Source: Vibrio sp. STUT-A11
Lineage (GTDB): Bacteria > Pseudomonadota > Gammaproteobacteria > Enterobacterales > Vibrionaceae
Reading direction: 5' to 3'
Assembly: GCF_026000435.1 (NCBI RefSeq)
Contig: NZ_AP026763.1
Span: forward strand, 3,286,001 to 3,350,000
DNA length: 64,000 nt
The notes beneath the pieces were generated by a model. It was not told where the DNA came from and did no database searches. It saw only the letters and a program-made list of their open reading frames with translations. The position numbers and the translations under genes are program-made. Of the stretch, positions 30,227-39,419 are shown piece after piece. How positions within the stretch are numbered: position 1 is the first letter of the stretch; each line of letters opens with the position of its first letter.

Positions 30227-30775
30227 ATGAGTTCAATAAGAAGTTATAAAGGTATAAAGCCTCAGCTTGGTGAGCGAGTTTACGTCGATTCAACATCTGT
30301 TTTAGTCGGAGACATCGTTATTGGGGATGATTCTAGCGTTTGGCCATTGGTTGCTGCGCGTGGCGATGTCAATCATATCCACATCGGCGAACGAACAAAT
30401 ATCCAAGATGGCAGTGTATTACACGTGACACACAAGAATCAGGAAAACCCAAACGGCTATCCATTAATTATTGGCAATGATGTCACTGTCGGTCACAAAG
30501 TCATGCTGCATGGTTGTGAGATTCACGATCGCGTATTGGTAGGTATGGGAGCAATCGTTCTTGATGGTGCTGTTATACAATCTGAAGTGATGATTGGCGC
30601 TGGCAGTTTAGTTCCGCCTGGGAAAATATTAGAAAGTGGCTACCTCTATGTTGGTAGCCCGGTAAAACAAGCACGCCCACTGTCAGAAAAAGAGCGCGCT
30701 TTTTTACAAAAGTCTTCAGATAACTACGTCCAGAACAAGAACGACTACATGAATGAAGTCGAAATAATTGGTTAG
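30227..30775 (+). CDS. yrdA: Gamma-carbonic-anhydrase-like hexapeptide protein YrdA
   Basis: 182-residue left-handed beta-helix protein with hexapeptide repeats from about residue 10 to 130 (VLVGDIVIGDDSSVWPLVAARGDV, RTNIQDGSVLHVTH). The metal-ligand histidines are in VLHVTH, TVGHKVMLHGC and the neighbouring turns, so it looks metal-competent. Enzyme activity of E. coli YrdA is unclear; family members bind zinc or iron and some act as carbonic anhydrases. AAGGAG precedes the ATG. Divergent from the rRNA operon and convergent with the aroE operon, whose last gene is yrdB, as in E. coli. Confidence 0.92.
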   Translation: MSSIRSYKGIKPQLGERVYVDSTSVLVGDIVIGDDSSVWPLVAARGDVNHIHIGERTNIQDGSVLHVTHKNQENPNGYPLIIGNDVTVGHKVMLHGCEIHDRVLVGMGAIVLDGAVIQSEVMIGAGSLVPPGKILESGYLYVGSPVKQARPLSEKERAFLQKSSDNYVQNKNDYMNEVEIIG

Positions 30776-30791
30776 TCATCCGATAGCCTAA

Positions 30792-31055
30792 TTATTCAAT
30801 AACAATGTGGCCTTCTTCATTGAAGGCTTCATCTTCTATCAGTTCTTCGGCCATTTCTTCCAGATCAAAGCGTAAGGCTAAAAATGCTTCTACAGCTTCT
30901 TGCTCGTCTTCAATATCCAATCCACTCATTTTGGAGAGCTTTTGTTTCGTGACGTAGCATTCAATCAGTGCGCCCGATTGCTGCGCAGGAAAGTGGATTG
31001 ATTGTGATGCTTCATCCCAAGACTGGATGTCTGGGAATAAAATGGATTGATTCAT
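30792..31055 (-). CDS. DUF1488 family protein (YrdB-like)
   Basis: 87-residue acidic protein of unknown function. It begins MNQSILFPDIQSWDE with the family's typical FPD...W start and ends in an acidic tail (EEMAEELIEDEAFNEEGHIVIE). Its start is 3 bases past the aroE stop, so it is translationally coupled, as yrdB is in E. coli. No catalytic motif is visible. Confidence 0.85.
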   Translation of the reverse strand: MNQSILFPDIQSWDEASQSIHFPAQQSGALIECYVTKQKLSKMSGLDIEDEQEAVEAFLALRFDLEEMAEELIEDEAFNEEGHIVIE

Positions 31056-31058
31056 CGA

Positions 31059-31892
31059 TTATTGACCTTCAAGATTTTTTCTAAGCTCACGTAAAATCTG
31101 TTTGGCTCCAGGACGTAAACCGCGCCAGAGCATAAAGCTTTCAGACGCTTGACCTACCAACATTCCCAAGCCGTCATAGGCATGAATAGCACCATGCTCT
31201 TTAGCCCATTGATTAAAGGTGGTGTCCCCCTTGCCATACATCATGTCATAGCTTGTGCTGTTAGGAGCAAATATTGCTGATGATATTTCAGGAAGTTCGC
31301 CACTTAGCGACGCAGACGTTGAGTTGATAATGACGTCGTATTCTTGCGTAATACTACTCATCTCTTTCGCTGACACAGGCCCATAATCGGAAAACAGCGC
31401 TGCCAATTCTTTAGCTTTAGAAAATGTACGGTTGGTCACCGTCAATGAAGCAGGCCTTTGCTCAAGTAACGGCAGAATTACTCCTCGAGAAGCACCACCA
31501 GCTCCAATGATTAGGATACGAGCGCCTTCTAGAACGACTTGATGCTGTAGTAAGTCTTGCACCAGACCTGCACCATCCGTGTTGTCACCGATGATTTCAC
31601 CATCATCAAGCTTCTTAAGTGTATTCACAGCTCCGGCAAGTTGGGCACGCTCTGTCAAACGAGTAGCAAATTGATACGCCTGCTCTTTAAAAGGTAAAGT
31701 GACATTACATCCTTTTCCACCTTCAGCAAAAAATACGTTCACCGCTTCGATAAATCCATCGACAGGGGCGCATTCGGCTGTGTAAGTCAGTGATTGATTT
31801 GTCTGGCGAGCAAAAAGTGTGTGAATAAATGGCGACTTACTGTGCCCGATGGGATTACCAAACACGGCATAGCGATCAACTTGCTGAGTCAT
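31059..31892 (-). CDS. aroE: Shikimate dehydrogenase
   Basis: 277 residues, the usual AroE length. Reduces 3-dehydroshikimate with NADPH in the aromatic amino-acid pathway. The substrate site is in NPIGHSKSPFIH (residues 12-23) and VTLPFKEQAYQFA with the catalytic Lys; GDNTDGAGLVQDL follows; the NADP Rossmann motif is GAGGASRGVILPL and the VTNRTFSKAKEL segment selects NADPH. It is third in the operon tsaC-hemF-aroE-yrdB. Confidence 0.97.
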   Translation of the reverse strand: MTQQVDRYAVFGNPIGHSKSPFIHTLFARQTNQSLTYTAECAPVDGFIEAVNVFFAEGGKGCNVTLPFKEQAYQFATRLTERAQLAGAVNTLKKLDDGEIIGDNTDGAGLVQDLLQHQVVLEGARILIIGAGGASRGVILPLLEQRPASLTVTNRTFSKAKELAALFSDYGPVSAKEMSSITQEYDVIINSTSASLSGELPEISSAIFAPNSTSYDMMYGKGDTTFNQWAKEHGAIHAYDGLGMLVGQASESFMLWRGLRPGAKQILRELRKNLEGQ

Positions 31893-31933
31893 TTTCTTAC
31901 CTTTATTCCTTACCTTAATATAGAGAAAAACAG

Positions 31934-31957
31934 GGCCATCTGATTAAAGATGACCCT
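31934..31957 (-). other. Hairpin in the hemF-aroE gap
   Basis: AGGGCCATC-TGATTAAA-GATGACCCT pairs with one mismatch on each side of the stem. Weak T run, so probably an intercistronic structure rather than a terminator. Confidence 0.4.
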
Positions 31958-31994
31958 ATCACTATCTTTCTATATAGAAAAGGAGATTCAGCGC

Positions 31995-32912
31995 TTACCA
32001 GTCACGTGGTTTTAGGTATCGCTCGTAAAGCTCGGCTTCAGGTGTCCCAGCTTCAGGCTGATAACTGTATTCCCAGCGTGCTAGTGGCGGCATTGACATA
32101 AGAATCGACTCCGTACGTCCACCACTTTGCAAACCAAACAAAGTGCCACGGTCGTACACCAAGTTAAACTCAACATAACGGCCACGACGATACAACTGAA
32201 ACTCTCGCTCACGCTCGCCAAACTCAATATCTTTACGTCGTGCAACGATGGGCAGGTAAGCCTGACAGAAGCCTTCACCCACCGCTTTGATGTAATCGAA
32301 ACATTTGTCGAACTCCCAATGGTTCAAGTCATCAAAGAACAAACCACCAACACCACGAGTTTCGTTTCGATGTGGAAGGAAGAAATACTTGTCACACCAA
32401 GCTTTGTGATCCGAATAGACTTCATCACCAAATGGGGCACAGATGGCCTTCGCGGTATCGTGCCATGACTGGCAGTCTTCTTCGAAAGGATAGAACGGCG
32501 TTAAGTCGAAGCCACCACCAAACCACCAAATCGGATCTTCTCCGTCTTTTTCTGCGATAAAGAAGCGCACATTGGCATGTGACGTCGGCACATACGGGTT
32601 TTTAGGGTGAATAACCAAAGACACTCCCATCGCTTCAAAACGGCGCCCCGCCAATTCAGGGCGATGCGCTGTTGCTGACGCTGGCATTTCTTTGCCTTCT
32701 ACATGAGAGAAGTTCACTCCACCTTGCTCAAACACGTCGCCATCACGCAGAACACGTGAACGACCACCACCACCAAGACGCTCTCCCGGCTCACGATGCC
32801 AAGCATCTTCGACAAAGACGGCCTTTCCATCTTCTTGTTCTAACTGCTGACAAATGGAATCCTGAAGCGACATCAGGAACTGCTTTACGGCATGCTTATC
32901 GATTGCTGACAT
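31995..32912 (-). CDS. hemF: Oxygen-dependent coproporphyrinogen-III oxidase
   Basis: 305 residues (E. coli 299). Converts coproporphyrinogen III to protoporphyrinogen IX with O2 in haem synthesis. Family blocks are GGGGRSRVLRDGDVFEQGGVNFS, HANVRFF, WWFGGGFDLTPFYPFEED (metal and substrate region), RNETRGVGGLFFDDL and YVEFNLVYDRGTLFGLQSGGR. It lies between tsaC and aroE on the same strand, 48 bases after tsaC. Confidence 0.97.
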   Translation of the reverse strand: MSAIDKHAVKQFLMSLQDSICQQLEQEDGKAVFVEDAWHREPGERLGGGGRSRVLRDGDVFEQGGVNFSHVEGKEMPASATAHRPELAGRRFEAMGVSLVIHPKNPYVPTSHANVRFFIAEKDGEDPIWWFGGGFDLTPFYPFEEDCQSWHDTAKAICAPFGDEVYSDHKAWCDKYFFLPHRNETRGVGGLFFDDLNHWEFDKCFDYIKAVGEGFCQAYLPIVARRKDIEFGEREREFQLYRRGRYVEFNLVYDRGTLFGLQSGGRTESILMSMPPLARWEYSYQPEAGTPEAELYERYLKPRDW

Positions 32913-32960
32913 ACGTTATTACCTATTATCTGGTACCTATTAGAAGGCTGGTAGGCAGGG

Positions 32961-33518
32961 TTAGCCCTGTCTTAATATTTGCGAGGTTTTGGCGTCACGA
33001 ATTTCACTTGGCTTATCACGACCGCTGGTTTCACCACGAAGAATCGCCACCAGCTTATCACCCAGCTGCTGCTCAACCTCTTCCGTCGTCATACACGGCG
33101 GCAAGCCTGAAAGATTCGCGCTGGTAGAGGTTAACGGCTTTCCGAATGCATTACACATCTTTTGCACCAAAGGATGATCAGTCACACGAACTGCAATTGA
33201 GTCAAACTGTCCTGAAACCCAATTAGAGACTTTATCGCTCGCAGGCATGATCCAAGTGTAAGGACCAGGCCAGGTGGCATGAACTTTATCTAACTGCGCT
33301 TGCGTCAGCTGAGATTCGTCAATATAAGGTAATAGCTGATCGTAGCTGGCAGCAATAAGGATGAGCCCCTTTTCTACCGGGCGCTGTTTTAGTTCCAGTA
33401 GCTTTTGGATTGCCTCTGGATTATCGGGATCACACCCAACGCCAAAAACACCTTCTGTTGGATAGGCAATCACTTCGCCTTGCTGTAGTGCATTGAGCAC
33501 CTGTTCAAAGTTATCCAC
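32961..33518 (-). CDS. tsaC: Threonylcarbamoyl-AMP synthase
   Basis: 185-residue YrdC-domain protein that makes threonylcarbamoyl-AMP from threonine, bicarbonate and ATP for the t6A37 tRNA modification. Motifs are VIAYPTEGVFGVGCDP (about residues 16-31), LKQRPVEKGLILIA with the KxR/K binding site, PGPYTWIMPAS and PLTSTSANLSGLP. The length fits TsaC rather than the longer Sua5. First gene of its operon, divergent from purE. Confidence 0.95.
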   Translation of the reverse strand: MDNFEQVLNALQQGEVIAYPTEGVFGVGCDPDNPEAIQKLLELKQRPVEKGLILIAASYDQLLPYIDESQLTQAQLDKVHATWPGPYTWIMPASDKVSNWVSGQFDSIAVRVTDHPLVQKMCNAFGKPLTSTSANLSGLPPCMTTEEVEQQLGDKLVAILRGETSGRDKPSEIRDAKTSQILRQG

Positions 33519-33634
33519 CGATGACTTCCTGATTATCTGACTGTATTATTTTCTCTGTGCCTAAGTGTACAAAGATTCATTCTCAGAGACTAAAGCAATT
33601 TTTTATAAAATGTATCTATACTCTTTACAAAGGC

Positions 33635-33672
33635 ACGCAAACGTTTGCTTGAGATAAAAATCCCCGTATAAT
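33635..33672 (+). promoter_or_regulatory. PurR operator and promoter of purEK
   Basis: ACGCAAACGTTTGCTT (33635-33650) matches the PurR consensus ACGCAAACGTTTGCGT at 15 of 16 positions. Its right end overlaps the -35 TTGCTT (33645-33650), 16 bases before TATAAT (33667-33672). Repression of purEK by PurR with hypoxanthine or guanine is therefore expected. Confidence 0.92.
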
Positions 33673-33722
33673 GCGCACAAATTTATCAGCTCACCTAATT
33701 TTGCAGCTTGAAGGAGTTTGAG

Positions 33723-34208
33723 ATGAAAGTCGGTATCATCATGGGTTCTAAATCAGATTGGCCAACCATGAAACTAGCAGCGGACATGCTGGATCAATTT
33801 GGCGTGTCTTACGAAACAAAAGTGGTGTCAGCTCACCGTACTCCTCAACTATTGGCTGATTACGCAAGCAGTGCGAAAGAGCGCGGCATCAAAGTAATCA
33901 TCGCAGGTGCGGGCGGCGCAGCTCACCTACCAGGTATGGCGGCGGCATTCACGAGCTTGCCAGTACTTGGCGTTCCGGTTCAGTCACGTGCTCTGAAAGG
34001 AATGGACTCTCTGCTGTCTATCGTACAAATGCCTAAAGGTATTGCGGTCGGCACATTAGCGATTGGCGAAGCAGGTGCAGCAAACGCAGGTATCCTGGCA
34101 GCACAAATCCTGGGTACGCATGATGAAAGTATCATGGCGAAGGTAGAAGCATTCCGCAACGAACAGACGGAAACGGTACTGGCTAACCCAAACCCAGCTG
34201 AGGACTAA
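33723..34208 (+). CDS. purE: N5-carboxyaminoimidazole ribonucleotide mutase (PurE class I)
   Basis: 161 residues from the ATG at 33723, preceded by AAGGAG 7 bases upstream; a TTG at 33708 overlaps that SD and is rejected. Moves the carboxyl group from N5 to C4 in purine synthesis. Motifs are IMGSKSDWPTMKLA near the start and VSAHRTPQLL, which hold the substrate and the catalytic His, and IIAGAGGAAHLPGM. It works with PurK, whose gene starts 4 bases after its stop. Confidence 0.97.
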   Translation: MKVGIIMGSKSDWPTMKLAADMLDQFGVSYETKVVSAHRTPQLLADYASSAKERGIKVIIAGAGGAAHLPGMAAAFTSLPVLGVPVQSRALKGMDSLLSIVQMPKGIAVGTLAIGEAGAANAGILAAQILGTHDESIMAKVEAFRNEQTETVLANPNPAED

Positions 34209-34212
34209 TCGG

Positions 34213-35340
34213 ATGCACGTACTGGTTCTAGGAGCAGGTCAGTTGGCTCGTATGATGTCTCTGGCTGGTGCACCACTGAATATTCAAATCTCTGCTTACG
34301 ATGTGGGTAGCGGCAATATCGTTCATCCTCTTACTCAACATGTGCTTGGTCATGGTCTGGAAAATGCCATTGAACAAGTCGATGTGATCACCGCAGAATT
34401 CGAACATATCCCTCATGATGTGCTCGACATCTGTGAAGAGAGTGGAAAGTTCCTTCCGAGCACAGAAGCGATCAAAGCAGGCGGTGACCGTCGTCTTGAA
34501 AAAGCCCTACTCGATAACGCTGGCGTGCGTAATGCGAAATACTACGTGATTGAAACACGTGAAGATTTCGATCTTGCGATTGAGCACGTTGGGATGCCAA
34601 TGGTTCTGAAAAGTGCATTAGGCGGCTACGATGGTAAAGGTCAATGGCGCTTGAAAGAAGCTTCTCAGGTAGACGCTATCTGGACAGAAATGGCCGAGTG
34701 CATTGCTGCAACACCAACTCAAGCCATTGTGGCAGAAGAGTTTGTTCCATTTAACTGTGAAGTATCTTTAGTTGGAGCTCGCGGTAAAGATGGCAGCATT
34801 GAAGTTTATCCACTGGCAGAGAACGTGCACACTGATGGTGTACTAAGCCTTTCTACCGCCATTGATGAACCTGAACTTCAAACGCAAGCCAAACAGATGT
34901 TTACTGCGGTTGCAGAAAGTCTCGGTTATGTAGGCGTATTAGCCCTAGAGTTCTTCGATGTTGATGGCACTTTACTGGTGAATGAGATCGCGCCACGCGT
35001 TCACAACTCAGGTCACTGGACACAGCAAGGTGCAGAAACCTGTCAGTTTGAAAACCATTTGCGCGCGGTTTGTGGTTTGCCACTAGGCAGCACGAAACTG
35101 GTTCGCGAAACGTCGATGGTTAATATTCTCGGTGAAGACACTTTGCCAGAAGCGGTATTAGCGATGGATGGTTGCCATATTCATTGGTATGGCAAAGAAA
35201 AACGTGCAGGCCGTAAGATGGGCCACATTAATGTGTGTGGAGACTACCCAGGAGAACTTCACCGCAGGCTATGTGCATTAGCCAACGTATTGGATAAAGA
35301 GGCTTTTCCTGCTGTGCATAGTTTTGCCAAGCAGTCATAA
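34213..35340 (+). CDS. purK: 5-(carboxyamino)imidazole ribonucleotide synthase
   Basis: 375-residue ATP-grasp enzyme that carboxylates AIR with bicarbonate and ATP, giving the substrate for PurE. The N-terminal fold begins HVLVLGAGQLARMMSLAG, ATP-grasp residues are in MVLKSALGGYDGKGQWRL and VAEEFVPFNCEVSLV, and the metal-binding signature is LLVNEIAPRVHNSGHWTQQGA. Part of the purEK operon, ended by 35367-35394. Confidence 0.97.
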   Translation: MHVLVLGAGQLARMMSLAGAPLNIQISAYDVGSGNIVHPLTQHVLGHGLENAIEQVDVITAEFEHIPHDVLDICEESGKFLPSTEAIKAGGDRRLEKALLDNAGVRNAKYYVIETREDFDLAIEHVGMPMVLKSALGGYDGKGQWRLKEASQVDAIWTEMAECIAATPTQAIVAEEFVPFNCEVSLVGARGKDGSIEVYPLAENVHTDGVLSLSTAIDEPELQTQAKQMFTAVAESLGYVGVLALEFFDVDGTLLVNEIAPRVHNSGHWTQQGAETCQFENHLRAVCGLPLGSTKLVRETSMVNILGEDTLPEAVLAMDGCHIHWYGKEKRAGRKMGHINVCGDYPGELHRRLCALANVLDKEAFPAVHSFAKQS

Positions 35341-35366
35341 GATTAAAATCCAGATAAAGAACAACA

Positions 35367-35394
35367 AAGGGTCGCATCATGCGACCCTTTTTAA
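35367..35394. terminator. Bidirectional terminator between purK and the zinc-ribbon gene
   Basis: AAAGGGTCGCAT-CATGCGACCCTTTTT, a long perfect stem between convergent genes. Confidence 0.92.
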
Positions 35395-35407
35395 TGGGTA
35401 GTATCGT

Positions 35408-35977
35408 TTACTGAGCTTGCGTATGCTGACACTTGCGGTTGGCACACTGCAACTTCACCCCACTGGCGAGCTTCTTTTCAACCAGTAAAGTAAAACCGCA
35501 CTCTTCACAACGGCCTTTGACTGGGGGCTGGTTCACGGCAAACTTACATCTCGGGTAGTTATCACAGGCATAAAATGTTTTGCCGAAGCGTGTTTTACGC
35601 TCGACTAAATGGCCTTTGCCACATTCAGGACAAGCATGTAGCTCCTGTGGCTGTTTTTCCGGCTCGGGCTGGTTAATCGATTCAATATGATGACAAGCCG
35701 GATAATGACTGCATCCGACAAACATGCCATAACGTCCCTGGCGTAACACCAACTCGTTACCACACTCAGGGCAAGGTACGCCCAGCTCTTTGACGATGTG
35801 ACCATCATTACTGTTCAGCGCTTTGATGTAATCGCAACCTGGATACTGACTACAGCCGAGAAACGGGCCGTGTTTACCGTGCTTAAGGATCAGCTCTGCT
35901 CCGCATTTTGGACACGGTTCATGTTCGAGCGCATGTTCATGGGCAGAGAAAAGGCTGTTGTCGATTTTACTACTCAT
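35408..35977 (-). CDS. yrdD: Topoisomerase I-like zinc-ribbon protein (YrdD)
   Basis: 189 residues with four tandem topoisomerase C-terminal zinc ribbons, each with two CxxC-type pairs: CPKCGAELILKHG...CSQYPGC; CPECGNELVLRQG...CSHYPAC; CPECGKGHLVERK...CDNYPRC; and CEECGFTLLVEKK...CANRKC. These bind single-stranded DNA in TopA; the free-standing protein has no catalytic domain and its role is unknown. Last gene after lysM gene-dprA-smg. Confidence 0.9.
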   Translation of the reverse strand: MSSKIDNSLFSAHEHALEHEPCPKCGAELILKHGKHGPFLGCSQYPGCDYIKALNSNDGHIVKELGVPCPECGNELVLRQGRYGMFVGCSHYPACHHIESINQPEPEKQPQELHACPECGKGHLVERKTRFGKTFYACDNYPRCKFAVNQPPVKGRCEECGFTLLVEKKLASGVKLQCANRKCQHTQAQ

Positions 35978-36059
35978 ACTTACCGTTTACTTGAAAGACA
36001 TACCAAATGGACAAGTTCGCGTTCACACTCAACGGAACACGAACCTGCCGGAATGAGGC

Positions 36060-36539
36060 TTAGTGAAGGATCCCTTGTTCCTTGGTATATAACAACTCTT
36101 CCATCAGCGTATAAGCGTTTTCATTACCCGGTACATTAAACAGTACCATCAGAATGATCCATTTGAGGTCTTCAAGCTCAAATTCGTTTGTTTCCAGCCC
36201 CATCACTCGATCAATCACCATCTCACGAGTTTCTGTCGTCAGGACATTAATCTGCTCAAGGAATAACAAAAAACCTCGGCATTCGAGATCCAAACGCTGC
36301 ATCTCTTTCGCTGTGTAGATACGAGTCGATGACGATGCACTACAAGCCGATATCGCAGAAGATGTTTCACTTTGCTGCAGCGCGGCAAGCTCTTCTAACC
36401 AGACAAGGGCTTTGTAGATATCTTTTTGCTGGAAGCCTGCACGAAGCAACTCATCTTCCAACTCGTCTTGTTCGACCTGTAACTCCGCATCGCTATGGAT
36501 GTAGGTTTCGAATAGATACATCAGTATATCCATCATCAT
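36060..36539 (-). CDS. smg: Smg protein (DUF494)
   Basis: 159 residues, the length of E. coli Smg. It begins MMMDILMYLFETYIHSDAEL; three ATGs in a row make the exact start uncertain, with GGGGAGGGG just upstream favouring the first. A later segment LKWIILMVLFNVPGNENAY is a family block. Function is unknown; it is nearly always next to dprA, here 2 bases from the dprA stop. Confidence 0.93.
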   Translation of the reverse strand: MMMDILMYLFETYIHSDAELQVEQDELEDELLRAGFQQKDIYKALVWLEELAALQQSETSSAISACSASSSTRIYTAKEMQRLDLECRGFLLFLEQINVLTTETREMVIDRVMGLETNEFELEDLKWIILMVLFNVPGNENAYTLMEELLYTKEQGILH

Positions 36540-36541
36540 AG

Positions 36542-37651
36542 CTAGCCCCTCCCCTTTCGAATATAGCCACCTGAAACTGCAACAACATGCCCTGAGAGCT
36601 CAAGCTCTAAGAGCTGCATCATGACTTCCTGGACAGGTATATTGGTCCTGTTTGCAAGAATATCAACTGGTGTAGCCTCATTTCCTACGTTAGCTAACAG
36701 CTGAGGAAATGGCAATTCTTCTTCAACAATTAAGGTAGAAAATAAATCTCTGCTCTGATTAACAGACCAATCAAGCAATGACTGTATTTCATCGAGTACA
36801 TCTTTGGTCTTTTCTACGAGGCAAGCACCATTGCGAATCAAATGATTTCCGCCACTGGCATTTTTCGCATTAATAGAAGCAGGCAGAGCAAACACTTCTC
36901 GTCCTTGCTCAAGCGCATAACGCGCCGTAATTAAAGAACCGCTTTTCTCTGCCGCTTCGACAACGAACACCCCCAGAGATAACCCACTAATAATTCGGTT
37001 GCGACGTGGAAAGTGATCCGGCCTTGGCTTTGCATTTGGGCGAAATTCTGAAATCAGTGCACCACTTTCTGCGACGCGCTGTGCCAACCCACGGTGCCGG
37101 GCTGGATAAATATGCGCTAAGCCGGATCCAAGCACAGCAATCGTCCTTCCTCCCGCTTGCAACGCTCCGTCATGCGCATGACCATCAATGCCCAAAGCGA
37201 GTCCACTGGTCACAACGAGATCATTATTAACAAAGTCTGCGGCAAAGTGACGAGCGTACTGCAATCCGTCAACACTCGCGTTACGGCTTCCCACCATAGC
37301 AATCTGAGGCTGAGATAAACACGTAGGATCGCCTTGCAAAAACAACAGCGGTGGCGGTGCAACAATCTGTTTAAGTAGCGGAGGGTAAAGCGGATCATCT
37401 AAAGTCAGAATATGGTGATTCGAAGCGAGCTCTTTCCAATTGAGGCAAGCTTCAACTTCTTTATCGACCGATGCCCAGGCCTGAAGTTGCTTCTGACTTA
37501 ATCCAAGGCACTGCAGGTATTCATGAGAGGAGTTGATGATGTTTCGAGGCGTATCTTTAGCGAGTAACTGATTCAGTTTGACCCCGCCAACGCCTGGCAA
37601 GCAGCTCAGCTTTAGCCAGGCAACAAGGTCACTATCATTGAGTGGCTTCAT
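36542..37651 (-). CDS. dprA: DNA-processing protein DprA (Smf)
   Basis: Loads RecA on incoming single-stranded DNA in natural transformation. 369 residues from the ATG at 37651 (a TTG at 37672 is possible but unlikely); this overlaps the upstream LysM gene by 17 bases. The N-terminal helical domain (WLKLSCLPGVGGVKLNQLLA) precedes the Rossmann-like core with MVGSRNASVDGLQYARHFA, VTSGLALGIDGHAHDGAL, VLGSGLAHIYPARHRGLA and FPRRNRIISGLS; the C-terminal winged-helix-like part is at about 300-369. With comM in the same window it supports a competent lifestyle, as known in vibrios. Confidence 0.96.
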   Translation of the reverse strand: MKPLNDSDLVAWLKLSCLPGVGGVKLNQLLAKDTPRNIINSSHEYLQCLGLSQKQLQAWASVDKEVEACLNWKELASNHHILTLDDPLYPPLLKQIVAPPPLLFLQGDPTCLSQPQIAMVGSRNASVDGLQYARHFAADFVNNDLVVTSGLALGIDGHAHDGALQAGGRTIAVLGSGLAHIYPARHRGLAQRVAESGALISEFRPNAKPRPDHFPRRNRIISGLSLGVFVVEAAEKSGSLITARYALEQGREVFALPASINAKNASGGNHLIRNGACLVEKTKDVLDEIQSLLDWSVNQSRDLFSTLIVEEELPFPQLLANVGNEATPVDILANRTNIPVQEVMMQLLELELSGHVVAVSGGYIRKGRG

Positions 37652-38729
37652 CTGTGACAGGCACTTCAGCAAGAGGCGAAACGACCGTTACCTCGTTACT
37701 AATTGGTTTAGTACTGTTAGTAATCAAAGCCAAGCTGAAGTATTCATAAGGACGAATCACCAGCAATTCACCTACTTTACTTTGGGGCAGAATAATTGCT
37801 TTATCGAATAAACCCACCTCTTTTTGGAAGCCATCGCCATCTTTAGCAACCGGATGAGCGTCTTGTTTGAGATCAAACACACTGCCTTGTTTCAGCTTAT
37901 CCGCCGTCCCTTTATCAATAACAACAACCTGATTGGTTGAACTGAAGTGAATACCTTCGATATTTCCTAGTAACTTCGCAGTGCTACCCTGCGGTGCAGG
38001 AAGTGGATAGAAGGTCGTGGAAAGATCTCTGTTATCTATCATCTGGTTTGGTAAAGCGATGTCGTTACGAAGAACTTCCTGCAACTGAGCAGTGATTTTC
38101 AACCCTGAAAACGCTTCATACGCCTCTACTAAATCCCCTTTTGCAATCAAGCGCAATGCGGTGATTTCCTTTGAAACGTCTTCACGAGAGAAAGTCTCGA
38201 CCGGGCGGTAAATCACCCATTCCGTCGCAGTTTGCTCACCGCTGATGTACAACACATCTTCTGCGGTCAAATACCGACTGCCTTTAGAACTGCCGATAAC
38301 TTTGACTGCATTGTCGAGCGTCTCTTTATCCACCAGTCGGTCAGAACTGAGATAAGGCATCACCAGACCTTCCGCAACCGTCGGCACCGCCTTCTTTTCG
38401 GTAATTCGAGCCTGTGGACTGAGTTTTTTTACCGGTTTTAAGCTCAGCACTGGCTGACCGTTCATCCATACCAGAGACAATTTATCACCGGGATAAATCA
38501 GATGTGGATTATCTATCTCTGGGTTAATTTGCCACAAACGAGGCCACAACCAGGGACTATCCAGGTACATTGCCGAAATATCCCATAAAGTGTCACCTTT
38601 CACGACCAGATAAGTTTGGGGCGCATCAGCTTTGACTGCGAGTGGATCAGAATCTGCATTCGCTGCAGCAGTGAAGGAGAATAATAACGGCAACATCATG
38701 CTGGAAACGTTGCGGAAAATGCGATTCAT
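37635..38729 (-). CDS. LysM-domain exported protein
   Basis: 364 residues from the ATG at 38729, chosen over 38738 because GGATGAGGGG lies directly upstream. A signal peptide (MMLPLLFSFTAAANADS) is followed by one LysM domain at about residues 40-88 (YLVVKGDTLWDISAMYLDSPWLW, then LIYPGDKLSLVW) for peptidoglycan binding. The rest, about 270 residues, has no recognised fold. It is the first gene of the dprA-smg-yrdD operon and diverges from def; the same neighbour exists in V. cholerae. Exact role unknown. Confidence 0.88.
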   Translation of the reverse strand: MNRIFRNVSSMMLPLLFSFTAAANADSDPLAVKADAPQTYLVVKGDTLWDISAMYLDSPWLWPRLWQINPEIDNPHLIYPGDKLSLVWMNGQPVLSLKPVKKLSPQARITEKKAVPTVAEGLVMPYLSSDRLVDKETLDNAVKVIGSSKGSRYLTAEDVLYISGEQTATEWVIYRPVETFSREDVSKEITALRLIAKGDLVEAYEAFSGLKITAQLQEVLRNDIALPNQMIDNRDLSTTFYPLPAPQGSTAKLLGNIEGIHFSSTNQVVVIDKGTADKLKQGSVFDLKQDAHPVAKDGDGFQKEVGLFDKAIILPQSKVGELLVIRPYEYFSLALITNSTKPISNEVTVVSPLAEVPVTDEATQ

Positions 38730-38867
38730 ACCCCTCATCCTTGGTCTATTACGCAGTAGTTGGTATGGAAATTAATGCAAGGATGCTGTCATTTAGGTCA
38801 TAAAATGTCTAGAATTGAGCCAACAAGGTTTGTGCTGTTTCGGCACAGTTCAATATTTCGAGTGAAT

Positions 38868-39386
38868 ATGTCTGTATTACAAGTATTAACATTTCCAGAT
38901 GATCGCCTGCGCACAGTCGCTAAGCCTGTGGAAGAGGTGACACCTGAAATTCAAAAAATCGTCGATGATATGATTGAAACCATGTACGACGAAGAAGGTA
39001 TTGGCCTTGCTGCAACGCAGGTTGATATTCATAAGCGTATCGTAGTGATTGATATTTCAGAAACTCGTGATGAGCCAATGGTGCTTATCAACCCTGAGAT
39101 TCTGGATAAGCGCGGCGAAGATGGCATCGAAGAAGGCTGTCTGTCGGTACCGGGTGCTCGTGCACTGGTGCCTCGTGCGGCTGAAGTTACGGTTAAAGCA
39201 CTGGATCGTGATGGCAAAGAGTTCACCTTTGAAGCCGACGACCTGCTAGCGATTTGTGTTCAACATGAGCTTGATCACCTACAAGGTAAGCTGTTCGTGG
39301 ATTACCTATCGCCACTGAAGCGTAAACGCATTCAGGAAAAGCTGGCGAAGATCAAACGCTATAACGAGAAGCAGCTAAGCGCTTAA
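38868..39386 (+). CDS. def: Peptide deformylase
   Basis: Removes formyl from N-terminal methionine of new proteins. 172 residues from the ATG at 38868 (MSVLQVLTFPDDRLRTVAKPV), matching bacterial Def (E. coli 169); the upstream open frame to 38760 has no support. The three metal-site motifs are GIGLAATQV, EGCLSVPG and QHELDHLQGKLF. It is followed by fmt, its functional partner, after 33 bases. Confidence 0.97.
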   Translation: MSVLQVLTFPDDRLRTVAKPVEEVTPEIQKIVDDMIETMYDEEGIGLAATQVDIHKRIVVIDISETRDEPMVLINPEILDKRGEDGIEEGCLSVPGARALVPRAAEVTVKALDRDGKEFTFEADDLLAICVQHELDHLQGKLFVDYLSPLKRKRIQEKLAKIKRYNEKQLSA

Positions 39387-39419
39387 TCGCGACCCATACC
39401 AAATAGAAGGAAGTCTACC

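Noticed and set aside
38760..38867. N-terminal extension of peptide deformylase by 36 residues
   Set aside because: The family begins at MSVLQVLTFPDD; the extension lies in the divergent promoter region with no family support.
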